Shown: in pieces, positions 47,503-60,000 of the stretch
How positions within the stretch are numbered: position 1 is the first letter of the stretch
Layout of the letters: each line of letters opens with the position of its first letter
Assembly (NCBI RefSeq): GCF_037975245.1
Contig: NC_092579.1
Span: 13,316,678 to 13,376,677 of the forward strand
Length of the DNA stretch: 60,000 nt
From: Apostichopus japonicus
Taxonomy: Eukaryota; Echinodermata; Holothuroidea; Aspidochirotida; Stichopodidae
Direction: 5' to 3'
Made by a program: the position numbers and the translations under genes
The notes under the pieces: model-generated
What the model was told of the DNA's origin: nothing
The model's input: the letters and a program-made list of their open reading frames with translations, nothing else
Databases searched by the model: none

Positions 47503-49572
47503 GTGATTTCACTTAAGGTTGACTGAATATTCATAATTCATAACTGTATAGAAATGACTTAAGAATGTTAATGTCAAGTCCGCCGTCGTAATAAAACCTC
47601 ATCGTATAATGCTTGACAACATATTATAAGCCGTACATCGGGTGCGGTTTAGTTCATCTTAATCAGAAATATGTATGCAAAGTGATTTAGTGGCAGTGAC
47701 AAATATGTTCACTCTGTATACGACAGTCACCATTAACATGTGTATGTGGTGGAGAGTGTTAAAGGGTACGAGGAACTACCTCTTTTGATGGGCCTATTCT
47801 ATTATAGTTCCATGCTCAATATTCTTACACCATGCATGCACTCTACTCTCCTCCATGACCCACCCGCCAAACTGCTCTAACATTTTCATTTTCGGATTTT
47901 CATATTTTCTTCGTTAGACAGAAAGAAATCCGATAAAGATTAAAAATGTTGTTAACTCGGCATTTTAATGTACATTTTCAACACTGTCACCGAAAGTATA
48001 TAGAGCCTATAGGCTCGAAAAAATAAGGCATTGATTCACTCTCAATTCCCAGTCCCATTAATTACGTCGAGGCTGTAACAGTATATGACCATGACGATGG
48101 TATGTCACGTGACTATCACGAGGCCCTTCGAAAACAACTTATATGTATATGTATACTACACATGATCATGTTGAAATTAATAGTTAATTAGCCTTATCCA
48201 TTGTGTCTCTCTGGAGAGAACAGATAAAGTGCAGCACTACACATGATCTTACCAGTTAAAGTTAATGGTTACATCTCAAGTATACGATAACCACCACAAC
48301 TCCCCCCCCCCCCTCCCCTCCCCTACCCCTCGTCAACATCATCAAATATATCAGCGTGCTTCGCAGAGAAGACATTAGAGGTGTTGAAGTCAGGTGATGA
48401 AATTTTAATATTAAGTAGCAATATGTCTGCTTCGAACAGACTCCGAATATTATATCAGCGTTCAAGTCGTAAAATATATGAAATTTATTAACATTTCGAT
48501 ATGCTCGAAGTCTTGAGTTAATGCCGTACAATAACCCATTTTGATAGTAATGAAATCGTATATACTTCGATGGCAGTTGTCCTGCAGATTTTGTTGTTTA
48601 AAACCTTAATATAGGAGGGTTATTACATTTTTATTTTATGACTTAATTATAAACGGTATTTGTAATTAACTGATTTGGTAATTTCCTGTCTTGTAAAAGC
48701 TAGATATTATCCGAGTTAATTTTGATATTAAAATTCTTGACAGAATGATAAATTTGATTATAGACAATAATATGCTGATGCACTTTTAAACGTAAATGAA
48801 ATAAACGATAAATGTTATATATTTTAAAGCGCCACAATATTGTTTACCAGTTTTCGTTTTCACTTTTCTTTGTTAAGCCATATAAAGATGTAGGTTCCCT
48901 TTAATGGTTACTTACAATTTAGGGATTAGTTCTCAAAACTCGTAAATTTAGTAAAGTTTACGACATAACCTAAACTTGATAAATTGTACTACTAAATCTT
49001 CCTTTCTCCCCCATTTTCGATCTCCACCTTTCTCTCTCTTAGCCGTCTCCTTCTCCCTTCGAATCTTGACAGTATAGGCCTAGAACCTTGTCCGTTCAAT
49101 ATTATAGACTATACGCTTAATGACTGAGCAACCGTTAAATGGGGAATATTCCAGAAAAAAAACCTTATGAATAAACAACTGAATAATTAATTCATCTGTT
49201 TCGCTACGAGGGTATACTTTTATGTCAAAACTTGTTGTTTCATATTCTTTGCTTAAATATATCTCGATACAACCCAGACCCAACGAATAGTTCCGATCTA
49301 TTAAACATGACGATAAATAATGTTAAAATAAAGATAACATGATACAAAAACAACAAAACTGTAGAATTTAAACACTCATCTACTTGTCTTCTTTGTTTGA
49401 GATAATCTCACTAGATTAGTCACGGAGTAGGAGGTTTGATGGGAAGCAGGGGTTTGGGTGAGGGTGGAAGGGGGGGGGGTTACATCGGGTGGATGTAATA
49501 TCTGAAGAAAACTAAAGGACGAAACTTGACAACTTCATTTTCAGAAGTTGTTGGTAAAATCTCCGTTATTCT
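47503..49572. other. Non-coding stretch
   Basis: No supported gene. A perfect 14-bp palindrome GAGCCTATAGGCTC lies near 48004-48017, and a C-run near 48301. Nothing else was recognised. Confidence 0.5.
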
Positions 49573-49576
49573 TATA

Positions 49577-49581
49577 TGTAT

Positions 49582-49616
<35 letters not shown>

Positions 49617-49632
49617 AATATATATATGTATG

Positions 49633-49682
<50 letters not shown>

Positions 49683-49686
49683 TATA
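49577..49686. repeat. (TA)n microsatellite at a SINE tail
   Basis: TA run with AAATA and GTAT interruptions, directly adjoining the SINE tail fragment. Confidence 0.95.
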
Positions 49687-49725
49687 ATTGAAATCGTAGT
49701 GAGTTGTAAAATATACCTCTAACCT
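49687..49725 (-). mobile_element. tRNA-SINE tail fragment, copy 4
   Basis: On the minus strand this reads AGAGGT...TTTTACAACTCACTACGATTTCAATTATA and enters the TA tract. AACTCACTACGATTT is identical to the tail of the SINE at 21300. The head is not recognisable, so this is a truncated or divergent copy. Confidence 0.6.
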
Positions 49726-49730
49726 CTTGT

Positions 49731-52700
49731 ATGAGTATATAAGTGCCAAACTTTACACTTTTCTAATGTAACTTCTTGGTACACTGAAAGAGACACCGAG
49801 AGTGGGAAAAGAATTTATTCCGTTGCGAAACGAGGCTGATTTATCTCTTGTTTATATGTAAGAGGACAAATTCTCTCAGGCAGATCACTTTCCAAGATAA
49901 AACTAGCTAAATTGAGGTATATATCTTTCTTAGCTAACCTATCACATGGTGGTTTTTACTTTCAATTTACGAACAAACAATGATCTCTTCTAATCATCTT
50001 TTCGAACACTTATTGAGGCCCAGAGTTAGTAAAGAAAAAATAGTCTTCGCATACAAAATAAAAGTTGGCTTTGATATTTCTCTTCGACATCCTTTTATTT
50101 TATTTTTTTACCCATCAGATCGGCCATTGTTTATCCAATTAGGGATCAGTTACGTGTAATGTTTTTAATAATAGTCAATGAGGGTCATTTGTTTGCTAAA
50201 TAACTAGCTTTTTAATGGGGTCAGTATAATTTTTGTTTTTGTCTTGTAAAGTTGTGTTTTCAAAGAGCACTGATGGATTCAAGAGTCAGTGATAGTAAAA
50301 AAAAATAATGAAATATACGGAATAAAATACAACGGAATAAATTAAAAAATAATAACGTTTTCAGTATTACCAAACAGGAATCTACTCTTACATTCCATTG
50401 AAATGGCAGAAATATTGCAAAATTATTATTACAAAAAAATTTAAGTTAGTTCAATTTAGACATCACAGTATACTAGGGCACAGAGTTTGGTTAAATCTGG
50501 TTGGCGAACATTTTTAAGAAAAAAAAAATTGAGTTAATTGCCGTAGTTTTCCCTGACCAAAAACTTTTCAGATCTGTGTTTTAAAGGGTAAAAAACATTT
50601 GAATTTCAGGAATGATGCTATGAAACGAACACAGCGTTACCATTGAGATGAAAGAGTTATTAAACTTAGTGGAAAAGAACTCAAATCAAATTAATACATC
50701 ACAGCATGATACTTTTATTGTTGCTGACAAACAAAGTTTTGAAAAGTTAACTGCCCTTTTTTCCCCAACCAATAATAATGATATTAATAATAATAATTTT
50801 AATAATAATAAAATGATCAATGTTTTAATAATTCATGACAAAACAGACAGTATCATTCAAAAAATGAAAAGAAAATCAATCCCCTTTAAATGTTATTGGA
50901 TAAAGTTAATGTTAATACTACAATAGAATCTCTCTGTATTTGTTAAACTGGTGTGATGTGGCAGGGTCATTTGCATTTTAATTGATTTTCTAGTGTATAT
51001 CTATTTTGAGTTCTTGCAGTAAGTTTAATTTTTGATAAGGAGATATAAGTAAAGAATAACAAACTCATTCAGTCAATTTTATTTGCTATGGAAATACTAA
51101 ACATTTATTCTACGTGCTGGATAATATGAAGATGGCTTTGACGATATATGGCAATTGTTTTTCTGAAAATGTTTATATTATGTAAATTGAGTTTAAGTGT
51201 TTTCTTTTAGCTGTTTACCTTAATAGAATCTTTTGTATATATGCATAACGATTCACGGTCCATCTATACCGAGGAGACAGTTAACAATTACAAAAACATT
51301 CTACCTTTGAATTTATCAGAAATTGAAATTGTTACTGTTTACCCACAGGGTATACTTAGTTTAATTCCGCCATGGTGTTATACTCGTTCCACAAAAAGTT
51401 TGCGTGAGGAAAGGCGTCAGTCGGAAGTGAGGGGAGGGGGCTTTATTGGTTCCGTCGGGGAAATCATTTCAGTCGAGGGATTTTTTTACATTCAGCCGGG
51501 TGTACCCTCTTCACGTTTGTCAATCTCACTCAAACTTTGCACAATCTTACGTTTAGAGCTTCATAAAAATGACTTAATTATGGTTTTAATATTTCACAGA
51601 GAGTCTAGTTTTGACGTCTAAACTGTTAATTGTTTTCTGATGAGTGAGGGGGGGGGGCGGGTCCTCCTACTTGGGGTCGACTTTAAAGACCCCAGGTGCC
51701 GCACCTTTATCATATAATCCTTCGTTCACCTATGGTCCTTCAGGTTAATACTCCTATACACAAATCAGTTGACAATATGTTGAAATTAGCCCTTATCCCC
51801 ACCCTCATCCCCAGCCCCACCCCACCCACCCCATCTCTGAAATCATGTGGAAACGCCACCTGACCATCAGTCTGCAGTAAAGTGCATAGCTTTGTCTGTT
51901 AAATTAAGACTATCTAGCATATTTTGGGTCACTACTAATAATCTTTCAAGGTCATGCATGTGGAGAGCTAAAACTATCCTCATCCAAAACTGTTTCATAA
52001 GAAATGTTTACGATACATGCTTTTATATAAAGACCTAGATAATTTTTCTTTGTTTGCGTGCAATGCACTTTTTATTTTCTTTGGCTACTATTTTGAACGC
52101 TTAGGTTCTTTTACAGACTTAAATAAATCCTTGAAATGGATCAAATCAGTGCCTTCTTATCTTAAATGAAATAAATACAAAATTACATAATTCTTATGGT
52201 ATTTTATCTCTTTTGTTTTCTCACCAATCTACTGTAGAAAGTATTATGTAAATGACCCCAACGACTGATATTATAAACGGGGTATTTCTTTTATTATATT
52301 CTAATTTGTATTCTTCTCCAGAGCCAGATTAAACTTTTCATTAATTATTGAACAAGTCTGCAGTCACAAACTTATTTATCAAAATATAATCCCTACCCCC
52401 CACCCCCCCCCCCCGTCAACAATTGTCATTGACTTATTATCATATATAGAATTAAGCCTTACCGATCGAAACACAAATGTTTACCACATATGCCTTGGTA
52501 ATAGTAAGTCAAGGCTATACGTACATATACTGATTATATATAAATGATATATGTTGCTTCTATTTACTCAAGGGCATGGTATCGTATCTTTTATTCCTTA
52601 AACTCAATAAGTTCAGTTTGTGTTTTAATAAAAAATATAAAAAAGACAGTGAAAAAGTTGTCCATGATAAATCTAAAACATTTAAGAAAAACATATACAA

Positions 52701-55700
52701 GCTATATATGGAATTGGCAAGGGAGATTTTTTCAATAAACTATGAAATGAAGAAAAAAGTACTCTCTATTGAAAATATGATGGGCGTCTTTAAAAAAAAG
52801 ATTACATTTTTTTTCAATTTGTACTTGATATTTTCATCTTAATCTGGGCATTTTGATATATCAGGAGGGTTGAAAGTACTTTCGATGTATACAGATGGAC
52901 GTTTACATGATTCAAGGACTCCAAGGTTAACATGTTATTGAACTTTGCTTGAAAAGTCTAAAAGGCTGATCCTATTAAGGTCGAAGGGATTATAGTTGTG
53001 TGGTGGTATCTCTTTCTTTAAAATTATCCAAAAATCACAAGCATATAGCAAAAATGTTTCAAGGATAAGTGGAGGTGGGAGGGGGATTTCATGGTTTGCC
53101 TTAATTAACAATAATCCTCTGCTGTAATCTAAACTAAAATCAAAAGAGGATGTTCAATTGTCTTACTCTCGAACTTCGTGCTTTATATACAATATCACCA
53201 ACCAACTTAAGTGTTATGATTTGACCGTATACAATATTCGTTCGTGACGAAAGAGAATACAATGTACATTCCCCACCTTTCACCCAATCGAGAGAGAGAA
53301 AATATGTAGCACCATTAAATGTAAATTCTGCCTTGTTTAAATGGATGCGATCTCACTGATTCCAGTTCTAAGCATACAATGTGTATGTCACGATAACTTA
53401 AAATTTGTAGCCCAACTCAAGTATTTGATTATTTACCAAATTTCTGGCTTGTATGCATAATCCTGTTTCTACATACTCCTTGTTTGTTATCCTTGTATCT
53501 GGAAAACGTCACTTTAACGTCACAAAACAACTATCTGGAAAAAGATACCCCTCCCACCCCCCCCTCTCTCCCTCTGCCTCTTCAAAACAAGAAAGCACAA
53601 ATAGAGTATCTTTAAATTGGTAAACGTCTCATTCAGACTTCAAAATTCAAATTAAACACCGCGAAGGTGCCTTGAATGACCAAACAAATCGAATTAAGTT
53701 GTTCGATTTTTCATCGTTCCTTTTATTTTCAAATCGTGCATTTCCAACCAAATCATCTTTCAAAAACATGATAGATACAAACTCTCGTATCACGGTTAAA
53801 TCTTTCGTAACCTAATTTTGAAATCTTCATTCTCTAATTTTGTTCCGTGGTATAAGAGTCCTCGTGAGGATTTCTTCATCAAATTTACCTCATCACATCA
53901 TTCCAATTAATATCCATTTAAACACTATTTAAGTCACTTTGAATTGTTTGGTTTTTTGTTTGCAAAGATTGATCGGTTTGAAGAATTTCTTCTCATGAAT
54001 CTCTTGAAAGAAAAATATAAAACTTCAAAAAGGTTGATTGCGTTAACAAGAGGATGTCGTGATATGTATTTAAAAAAATGATCAAACTTGACATTTCAGG
54101 ATATGAGACTTGAGAAACAAAAGAGGAAATACCTCTATATTTGATTAAATTCTTTAATTTTCAGTGAATGTCATGAAGAGACAACTTAGAAGAAGATTAA
54201 GTGAACACCCTAAGAAGTACAATGTTGGAGACAAGAACGTATCAGAAATGAGTCCCTGAAATGTATTCTATACTAGTTTCTCAGAGTGACATTAGCTAGA
54301 AACGAATGAATCCTTGTAGTAAAAAGCCAAATGAGTATATACGTATCATATCTCTCATTTTTATGGAATGCTCCCTCAAGCCAAATTCACTCTGAGAGAT
54401 TTTTTATATCTCTGAACTTCTCCTCAAGCAAAATTTCTTTTATAATTGGGTAAATATAATAAATTATATGTTAGAAATGATAAAATAGCCAAAACTGGAC
54501 TTATAAACATCGTTGGTCATTGACATTATTTAATACCTTGTACACACACAAAACAGCTAAATACCTTGCGAAAATATTATTTGCTACAACGAAAGGCGTA
54601 TACTTTAACTTTTAATGGTATGTTGTCCTTGAGGAACTTTGTGTTAAACTATATAGTTTAGCCACTTTGTGTGATGAAATTGGGATGTTTCCTTCGAGAT
54701 AATTTCCCAATAATGGTATATTGAAAGGCAGTAATGAGTAATATGTAAAAGTATATTTAATTGTTGTATATGATATGAACAAATGTTTAAAAACAACGTA
54801 TGTCATAGGCTTTAAGTCTTTACTTGTTAACTGGGTATATGTAAATTGATAGCTCAAAGTCCAGTTGCTATCCACTCTTCGTACCGTAACCATCCTACGC
54901 AATTTATATTAAGACAAGCCGGGTGAAAGTTTTGATTTCAACAAGTTAACCTATAATCACTGAATTCTTTAAAATGATTCGATGCTATTCACTCATTCGA
55001 CAATTATACCATTATGATTTGCTTATGCTGGAAGAAAGCAAAGAGACCAACCGCCTGGTTGAACAGTCGACAATTATATTTGGTGAACGAGAGTAAACGG
55101 GATACAGCATCCTGTCAGCCATACACGTCGGGTATAGATATCACCAACAGTATACATACATACATATACGCATACATACACCAACACATGCATACATGGG
55201 TACTATAGATACAGTCACAGTAAATGGAGAGTTCAATAGCCTCAATTTTCCTCATCTCGACTTCAAGGTTATAAACTCATTTAGTCCATCATTAAATTGC
55301 TAATAACTAAAATCTGAACAAATGCCGCCTTCAAATTTTACATATAGAGAACACATCAAACATCCGAAGGTTGGAAAAAAAAGGAGAAATTCGTCTTTTC
55401 TTTGAGCTATATACGAAAATAATGTCATAAGTCGCTCGACCTAAATGTCACTGCATGCCGATAGCGAGACCAATCATCTTAGCAGATTTTGTTAAACACT
55501 GTTAACAGTTTCCTTGTGATTTTGTAAAACAAATCTATATGTGGGTGTCTATAGAAATCGTGCTGTATTTGGTTTCGTTCTTAAACAGACAAATAACCTT
55601 CTTGTATTCTTGACTCCTTGTCAAACATTAGACCAATTTAAAATAAATAGCTGTTGTATATATCTCTCTCTACAAAGCGCTCTTATTCTCTCATTCTAAT

Positions 55701-56054
55701 ACGTGAAGGTGACGGAATAAATCAAATACCTTTTACGTCGACTTCTGCTTTCTTTCTTTCTTCCTACGCCTGGGGTGCTCAATTTTGCAGAGAGATTTTT
55801 AAGAGAGGAAAACAGATAAAAAATAAAAGAGAAGAACTGAGTCTCAATTTATCTTAAAATTGTATAGCGTCACATTCATACAGGTCAAAATGTGTGGACG
55901 TTTTGGGCCGAACTCAGTGAGGTTCGAGTCCGATACATGTCCGAGCCAAAGACGGTGCGATTCTGAGTCCAAGTTCGATTCTCGTAGACTAATTTCAACC
56001 TTTCAACAGCAAGTGTGAAACGTCATTTGCGTACCCATGTATATAGTTATTAAG
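49731..56054. other. Long non-coding stretch
   Basis: More than 6 kb without a supported gene. The frame at 50648-50926 has an Asn-rich stretch from an AAT repeat; the frame at 51241-51621 (126 residues) has no recognisable domain. C or G runs lie near 51649, 52402 and 53558. GTTCGAGTCCGA-type phrases occur near 55920-55980. If the GPCR gene lies in this direction, short TM1-TM3 exons could hide here, but I could not identify any. Confidence 0.45.
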
Positions 56055-56420
56055 CAGGGGCGTCGGAGCCGATATTCACGGCACAAAAAAAAAAGTAGGA
56101 CTAAGAAAAAAAAATGGCAAAAAATAAAGAACCAAAATGAATCTGGAAGGTATATTTTGCAATAATTTTCAATAATGATGACGGCAAGTAGGCTAAATGT
56201 GACTACTCTGGCATGGCAGGGGTCTTGTTTTCAAGCTCGGCAAGTGCCATTTCCTGCAATCTGGGAGGCATATTTTCAAAATTTTCTCCATTACGCTACG
56301 CGCCAACCATGGTGGCGCGTAGCGTTGTTTGACCTTACGTCCCCCCCCCCCCCGATAATTATGATAGATGGCCACACTCTGATCTGCCGTACCAATCCCA
56401 AATAGCTTCCGACGCCCCTG
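56055..56420. mobile_element. TIR MITE carrying the hairpin module
   Basis: Left end CAGGGGCGTCGGAGC and right end GCTTCCGACGCCCCTG, inverted with one extra base, 366 bp apart. The flanks are TTAAG on the left and TAAAG on the right, a possible 5-bp target duplication with one mismatch. The reversed GGCGCG module lies at 56232-56330, about 90 bp from the right end, next to a C-run. No coding capacity. Confidence 0.75.
56232..56330 (-). repeat. GGCGCG hairpin module, copy 5 (reversed)
   Basis: Contains the best hairpin of the five. ACGCTACGCGCCA (56293-56305) and its perfect reverse complement (56313-56325) surround a 7-base loop centred on CCATGG. The companion box reads GCAAGTGCCATTTCCTGC on this strand. 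Confidence 0.9.
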
Positions 56421-58020
56421 TAAAGTCAATAAACAGTTTTCAGATTTTAATTCCCATAAGAATCATTCTTGGGATAATGGAGAGTTTCTAGCGTATAGCA
56501 TTGCATAGTGTAATATTTCAAGACATAGGTCACTTAATCTGGTCATAATTATCTATGACTTGTAAACTTTGTACTATACCGTCTACATAGTATAAAGTAC
56601 CATCGTCGAAGCCAGTAATTTCGTGGAATTGGTTCGGGTTGGGCGGGAGCATAGCAGTATTAGTATCAGCTGATAGAGGCAAATTCCTTATATAATCAAC
56701 TACTTGCATGACAAACTGGAAGCTCTACAGGTACATAAGTATTCCTTATATGGTATTCCCGTCCCTACTCTTCCCTTCCATCACCCCTCCCCCTCCTCCC
56801 CTCCCCCTTTCCACCCTCGATCAGTTGACCACGTCGACAATATACATGTAAACGTAGCTACAGAAATGCAACTGTTTATTTCATTTTATCCGTCAAACGC
56901 TTTTATGCACGAAATCAAATCTCGAAGAAAATAAAATTGAGGTTGTATAAACCTTCTTTTCTTTAAAAAGAAGGAGTGTTCTTTTCAGAAGTTCGTTACA
57001 ACCCCCCCCCCCCCCCCCTCCAACCTTACCAACCCCATAAAGCTTGCCTAAAATTCGGTTTGGAGTGCAGCACTACTCTAATATGCGATGCAATGTCTTT
57101 TCGTTAGTATGTGACTAATTATCACAATCGCGAGGAATACACAGTGTCGCCTTCTCTCCCAAGGCGGGATAAAATCAAATTTATTACTGATGAGGATCTT
57201 CCAGCGGTTTCAGACACTTAACAAAAATGGAAACGATGAAAATGAAAGCGAGGGATTTAATGAAGATGAAGTGGTTTCGTAAGAGGGTGTAGAGAGGGTA
57301 CTGAAACGGGTAACGCCACTAACTTGATTTTATCGTCATTATTGCTATAATGTCCGCGACGCACGGAATATCTTTCAGCTTTTTCTGTTTGCAAATTTGT
57401 ATAATATCTATGTGTGAGTGACATATATGCGTTTTTTTGCGTGGATATATTGGAGTGAGTGTGGGGTGAGGGGCGGGGGTTGGGCAGGGGTGGCGGACGA
57501 GGGAGAGTTGTCGTATAAAACTACCTTTTGCCATGGTACCTCAGCTGCACATATATTTTTTGTTTATACTAGGCCATCAGATGAAGGGCGAAATTCGCTT
57601 GTTTCGTTCCAGCAACTGCGGGACTAAAATATCTCTACAGAATTGAATGCATAAATTAATGGAGATTAATGATCCAAAAGTTCTCCATGTGCTTTCCTGC
57701 AGTTTTGTTGCAATGTCGCTCGAAAGATCGAACTATATTTTTTATTGCGTATGTTAAGAAACCTGCCGTTTTACGTTCAAAAGTTGTGCGCCAGTGAGAT
57801 ATCCCTGTCGTGGTGATGAATCTAATAAACTGCGGCTAATTAAAATCAGCATGGATCAAACTAAGATTTTCAATAGTCGAACATTTCATTTCAATTTGAG
57901 CAACATGTGTCATTATTAGTAAATTTATGTATTATAACTTGCCTTGATATTTCTCAATCTCTTAACCATGCTTAACTGTTAACAGAAGTAAACAAAAACA
58001 TTAATAAACTAAAAATTTGT
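56421..58020. other. Non-coding or intronic stretch
   Basis: No supported exon. A C-run of about 18 lies near 57003 and C-rich tracts near 56785. If the GPCR is spliced from upstream, this is intron. Confidence 0.5.
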
Positions 58021-58046
58021 CCCTTTTTTCGTTTTTGATCCTGCAG
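58021..58046 (+). promoter_or_regulatory. 3' splice acceptor of the GPCR exon
   Basis: The pyrimidine-rich CCCTTTTTTCGTTTTTGATC runs into CTGCAG, followed directly by reading-frame sequence for TM4. This fits a canonical acceptor. The exon starts with one base completing a codon split by the intron. Confidence 0.85.
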
Positions 58047-58719
58047 GTCAAAGGGACGTACCCTCCTCTTACTAATTGGAATCTGGGTGGTATGCCTCGG
58101 CTACTGCAGTTTGCCGTTCATTCACATAACCCCACACCCCTTCCTGGACATGTGCGTCGAAAACTGGTATAATGGGGTCCGAAGAGGTATATTTAGCGTT
58201 TCTCTCACATTCTTCTTCTACCTGTTGCCTCTCGTCGTCATCTGCATCTGTTATGCGAGTATGGCCAAGGTTCTCTGGAACGCAGGCAGCGAGATCTCTA
58301 ATAACCGCAGCGGTGCTGCCAGACGACAGTCGCGAAGAAAAATCGCCCGTATGGTCTTGGTGTTAGTGGTCTGTTTCGCTTGTTGTTGGTTGCCGTATCA
58401 TACCCGAGTTCTTATTGAGATATTAAAAGTTGCTAGGAATAACAGCTTCTATTTTTATTTTTCGTTCTGTGCTAGAGCTCTAGCTTATTTCAACAGTTGC
58501 TTGAATCCATTGCTCTACTCGTTTCTGGGAGAGAACTTCCGGTCACAGATGAAGGATGTCTTCTTCTGTTTTCCCGCGCTCTCCCTCAGGAAGGAAGGCC
58601 CCTCGATCACAACTGCTTTACACGAAATAGATGGCAGCAGACGAGGTAACAATAATTCGGCTGACACACAGATGACCTATGCTGGCCATACTAAGATGAT
58701 GACATCAAAACCGTTATAA
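58047..58719 (+). CDS. Class A GPCR, last exon (TM4-TM7 and C-tail)
   Basis: This exon encodes 223 residues of a seven-transmembrane receptor of the rhodopsin family; it would sit in the plasma membrane and signal through G proteins. Visible in order: TM4 (about residues 5-26, with W13), an extracellular loop with C36 in DMCVENW that would bond to TM3, TM5 (about 49-72, P61 and Y69), and a short basic third loop ending RRQSRRKIAR. TM6 follows with F110 and CWLP (113-116), then TM7 with NSCLNPLLY (149-157), a form of NPxxY. After an FRSQMKDVF helix-8 comes a Ser/Thr-containing tail ending in SKPL. The loop Cys, CWLP and NSCLNP pattern fits peptide-binding receptors such as the galanin/allatostatin/kisspeptin or related groups, but the ligand cannot be told from this half. 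The reading frame is open to the acceptor, so the GTG at 58087 is internal and not a start. TM1-TM3 are missing from the exon; the intron falls at the common TM3-TM4 boundary. Confidence 0.92.
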
Positions 58720-58880
58720 AAAATAATGGATGTATATTATGATTTGTGTATATACATTGTGTGCACATGATTACAAAGTTTAACTGAATTTGAATGGACT
58801 CTATATATACCACTCTGATAACACAAATCGTGTACAGTGCATTACAGTTAGTATAGACAATAAAAATCCTTTATTTTCTG
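58720..58880 (+). other. 3' UTR of the GPCR exon (predicted)
   Basis: AT-rich sequence from the stop codon to just past the polyadenylation signal. The exact cleavage site cannot be seen. Confidence 0.6.
58859..58864 (+). terminator. Polyadenylation signal
   Basis: A canonical AATAAA lies 140 bases after the GPCR stop codon, followed within 15-25 bases by a T-rich TTTATTTTCTGTTG stretch. This fits a transcript 3' end. Confidence 0.7.
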
Positions 58881-60000
58881 TTGATAGGATCGTGATGAAT
58901 ATAGAATGTCATTTTTTTTTTCTTCGATTCTTATAAGGTTATAAATGTATAACAATTATCTACCTAGACTATCTGGGGAATAATTACGTCAAATGCCATT
59001 AATTATTACTCTTCAAAACATGCATGACGTCATAATGACCTCATTAGTATGTCACGATATTCTCATTTATGCCAGAAGTTATTCTCCTGTGGTTTTGTTT
59101 CACTTTTCTCTCATCATTTCTAAAAACAAATACAATTTCCACGTGACGACTCTGAAACCCAAACTTGACTTAGATCTACCCCGTTGTGTAGAAAGTATAG
59201 GTTTGTTGTCACGTTTGGTATATGTATATATTAAAATATCTGACACAGGAAAACTGGAACTCAGTAATAATCTTTAATATAGAGTTCGTGGAACTAATTA
59301 AAGAGAGGAATTGTTTGGTTATCAACGATGTTTGAATTAAAATCACTCTTTTTCATTTGAGGCAAATACACAAACAAACAAGAAATGCAGGTTTAATTCA
59401 CAATAAACGTAACCTGCAGGTGTGAGGTTTATTTCTGATTTTTCTAATTTCATCCGCAAATTAATTTATCGTGACTATAATCATTTCGCTGCATGTGAAG
59501 AATTTATTTTCATGTATCAGTTGAAACTTGTTTAACATCACAAGATGCCTACGCATGCTTTACAATCATTGTCTTTTCAATGTTTGTGTTAGAAAATACA
59601 ATTTTGCTTTCCCTGTAAGTATCTTGAATTTCTCGCGGTCCGTTAATTACCACATGTCAGTTGTGCCTATTTTATCGTATATAGAAGTCTCTTTCACCTT
59701 CGTGTTTTAGTTTTGAGAATGAACTGAAACTGATAACTATAAAAATCGCTGGTGTAGTTAAACATGTATATTAAGGTCTAGCGTAGGTAATAAAACGGTG
59801 AAAGGGTGGGCTACTCTATACTTATGAAAATAAGGGCAGTATGTTTCTGCCTCACGTTGTACCTACGAATCCACAATATACGGTGTTGCTAGATCATTTA
59901 GCTGGATCCTTTGAACTATCAAAACGTGGGGCAGCTATCAACTAATAGATTATTTAGTTTCATATACTTCATAATCCTTGAAATATCTTGGAGAATCAGG
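58881..60000. other. Non-coding stretch downstream of the GPCR
   Basis: No supported gene. The frames at 58993-59277 and 59528-59710 show no recognisable domain. Confidence 0.6.

Noticed and set aside
50648-50926. 92-residue Asn-rich frame
   Set aside because: The Asn stretch comes from an AAT repeat, no domain is visible, and there is no splice or promoter support.
51241-51621. 126-residue frame
   Set aside because: Composition is mixed and it has no recognisable motif. It runs through a G-rich tract and lacks any gene context.
54168-54260. Possible small exon after TTTTCAG with a basic peptide
   Set aside because: Short, no family resemblance, and no clear donor in frame; chance is more likely.
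58087-58719. GPCR coding region starting at GTG 58087
   Set aside because: The frame is open upstream to the splice acceptor and those codons encode the start of TM4; the GTG is an internal Val.

Overview
This window looks like gene-poor animal nuclear DNA. It is AT-rich, with long (TA)n microsatellites, many G or C homopolymer runs of 9 bases or more, tRNA-derived SINEs, a CR1/L2-type LINE and many short non-autonomous DNA transposons. There are no operons, ribosome binding sites or dense coding. The peptide-receptor-like GPCR exon, the abundance of CAGGGGCG-type transposon ends and the frequent TAGGCCTA octamer suggest a marine invertebrate, perhaps an echinoderm. This assignment is an impression only; nothing in the window proves the taxon.

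Only one cellular coding segment is convincing: a terminal exon at 58047-58719 (+). It encodes TM4-TM7 and the C-tail of a class A G-protein-coupled receptor, with a canonical splice acceptor before it and an AATAAA signal 140 bases after its stop. The exons for TM1-TM3 were not found. A TATA-like box, possible start region and good splice donor at about 45237-45392 could be an upstream non-coding exon, but this is speculative. The other large coding segment is a 5'-truncated LINE reverse transcriptase at 19580-21264 (-), still open to its stop codon. It lies inside a microsatellite that begins at the 3' tail of a SINE.

Layout: 1-2 kb, unique DNA plus a U2-snRNA-like fragment and a repeat body that recurs at 26.4 kb. 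2.08-3.41 kb, a TIR element with a probable nested insertion. 3.5-4.1 kb, two head-to-head tRNA-SINEs with (TA)n tails. 5.3-6.05 kb, a diverged repeat pair. 13.8 and 26.9 kb, two inverted copies of one MITE, each with a perfect 8-bp target duplication. 16.3-17.0 kb, a roughly 31-bp minisatellite with signs of a 10-unit higher-order period. 18.9-21.4 kb, the SINE/microsatellite/LINE nest. 22.7-23.2 kb, a hAT-like MITE. 27.7-29.0 kb, a TIR element inserted in (TA)n with internal about 130-bp repeats. 41.7-43.8 kb, a nest of three TIR elements. 47.3-47.5 kb, a foldback. 56.05-56.42 kb, another TIR element. 58.05-58.72 kb, the GPCR exon.

The most notable structural result is a module of about 100 bp: a palindromic hairpin built on GGCGCG/CGCGCC, followed by a conserved GGAAA...CACTT box. 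It occurs five times (2.27, 41.75, 42.45, 43.17 and 56.23 kb), always about 50-90 bp from one end of an element. The host elements differ in terminal sequence, and their target duplications are 5 bp in some cases and 8 bp in another. This suggests exchange of subterminal parts between non-autonomous DNA transposons. No transposase gene for any of these elements was seen.
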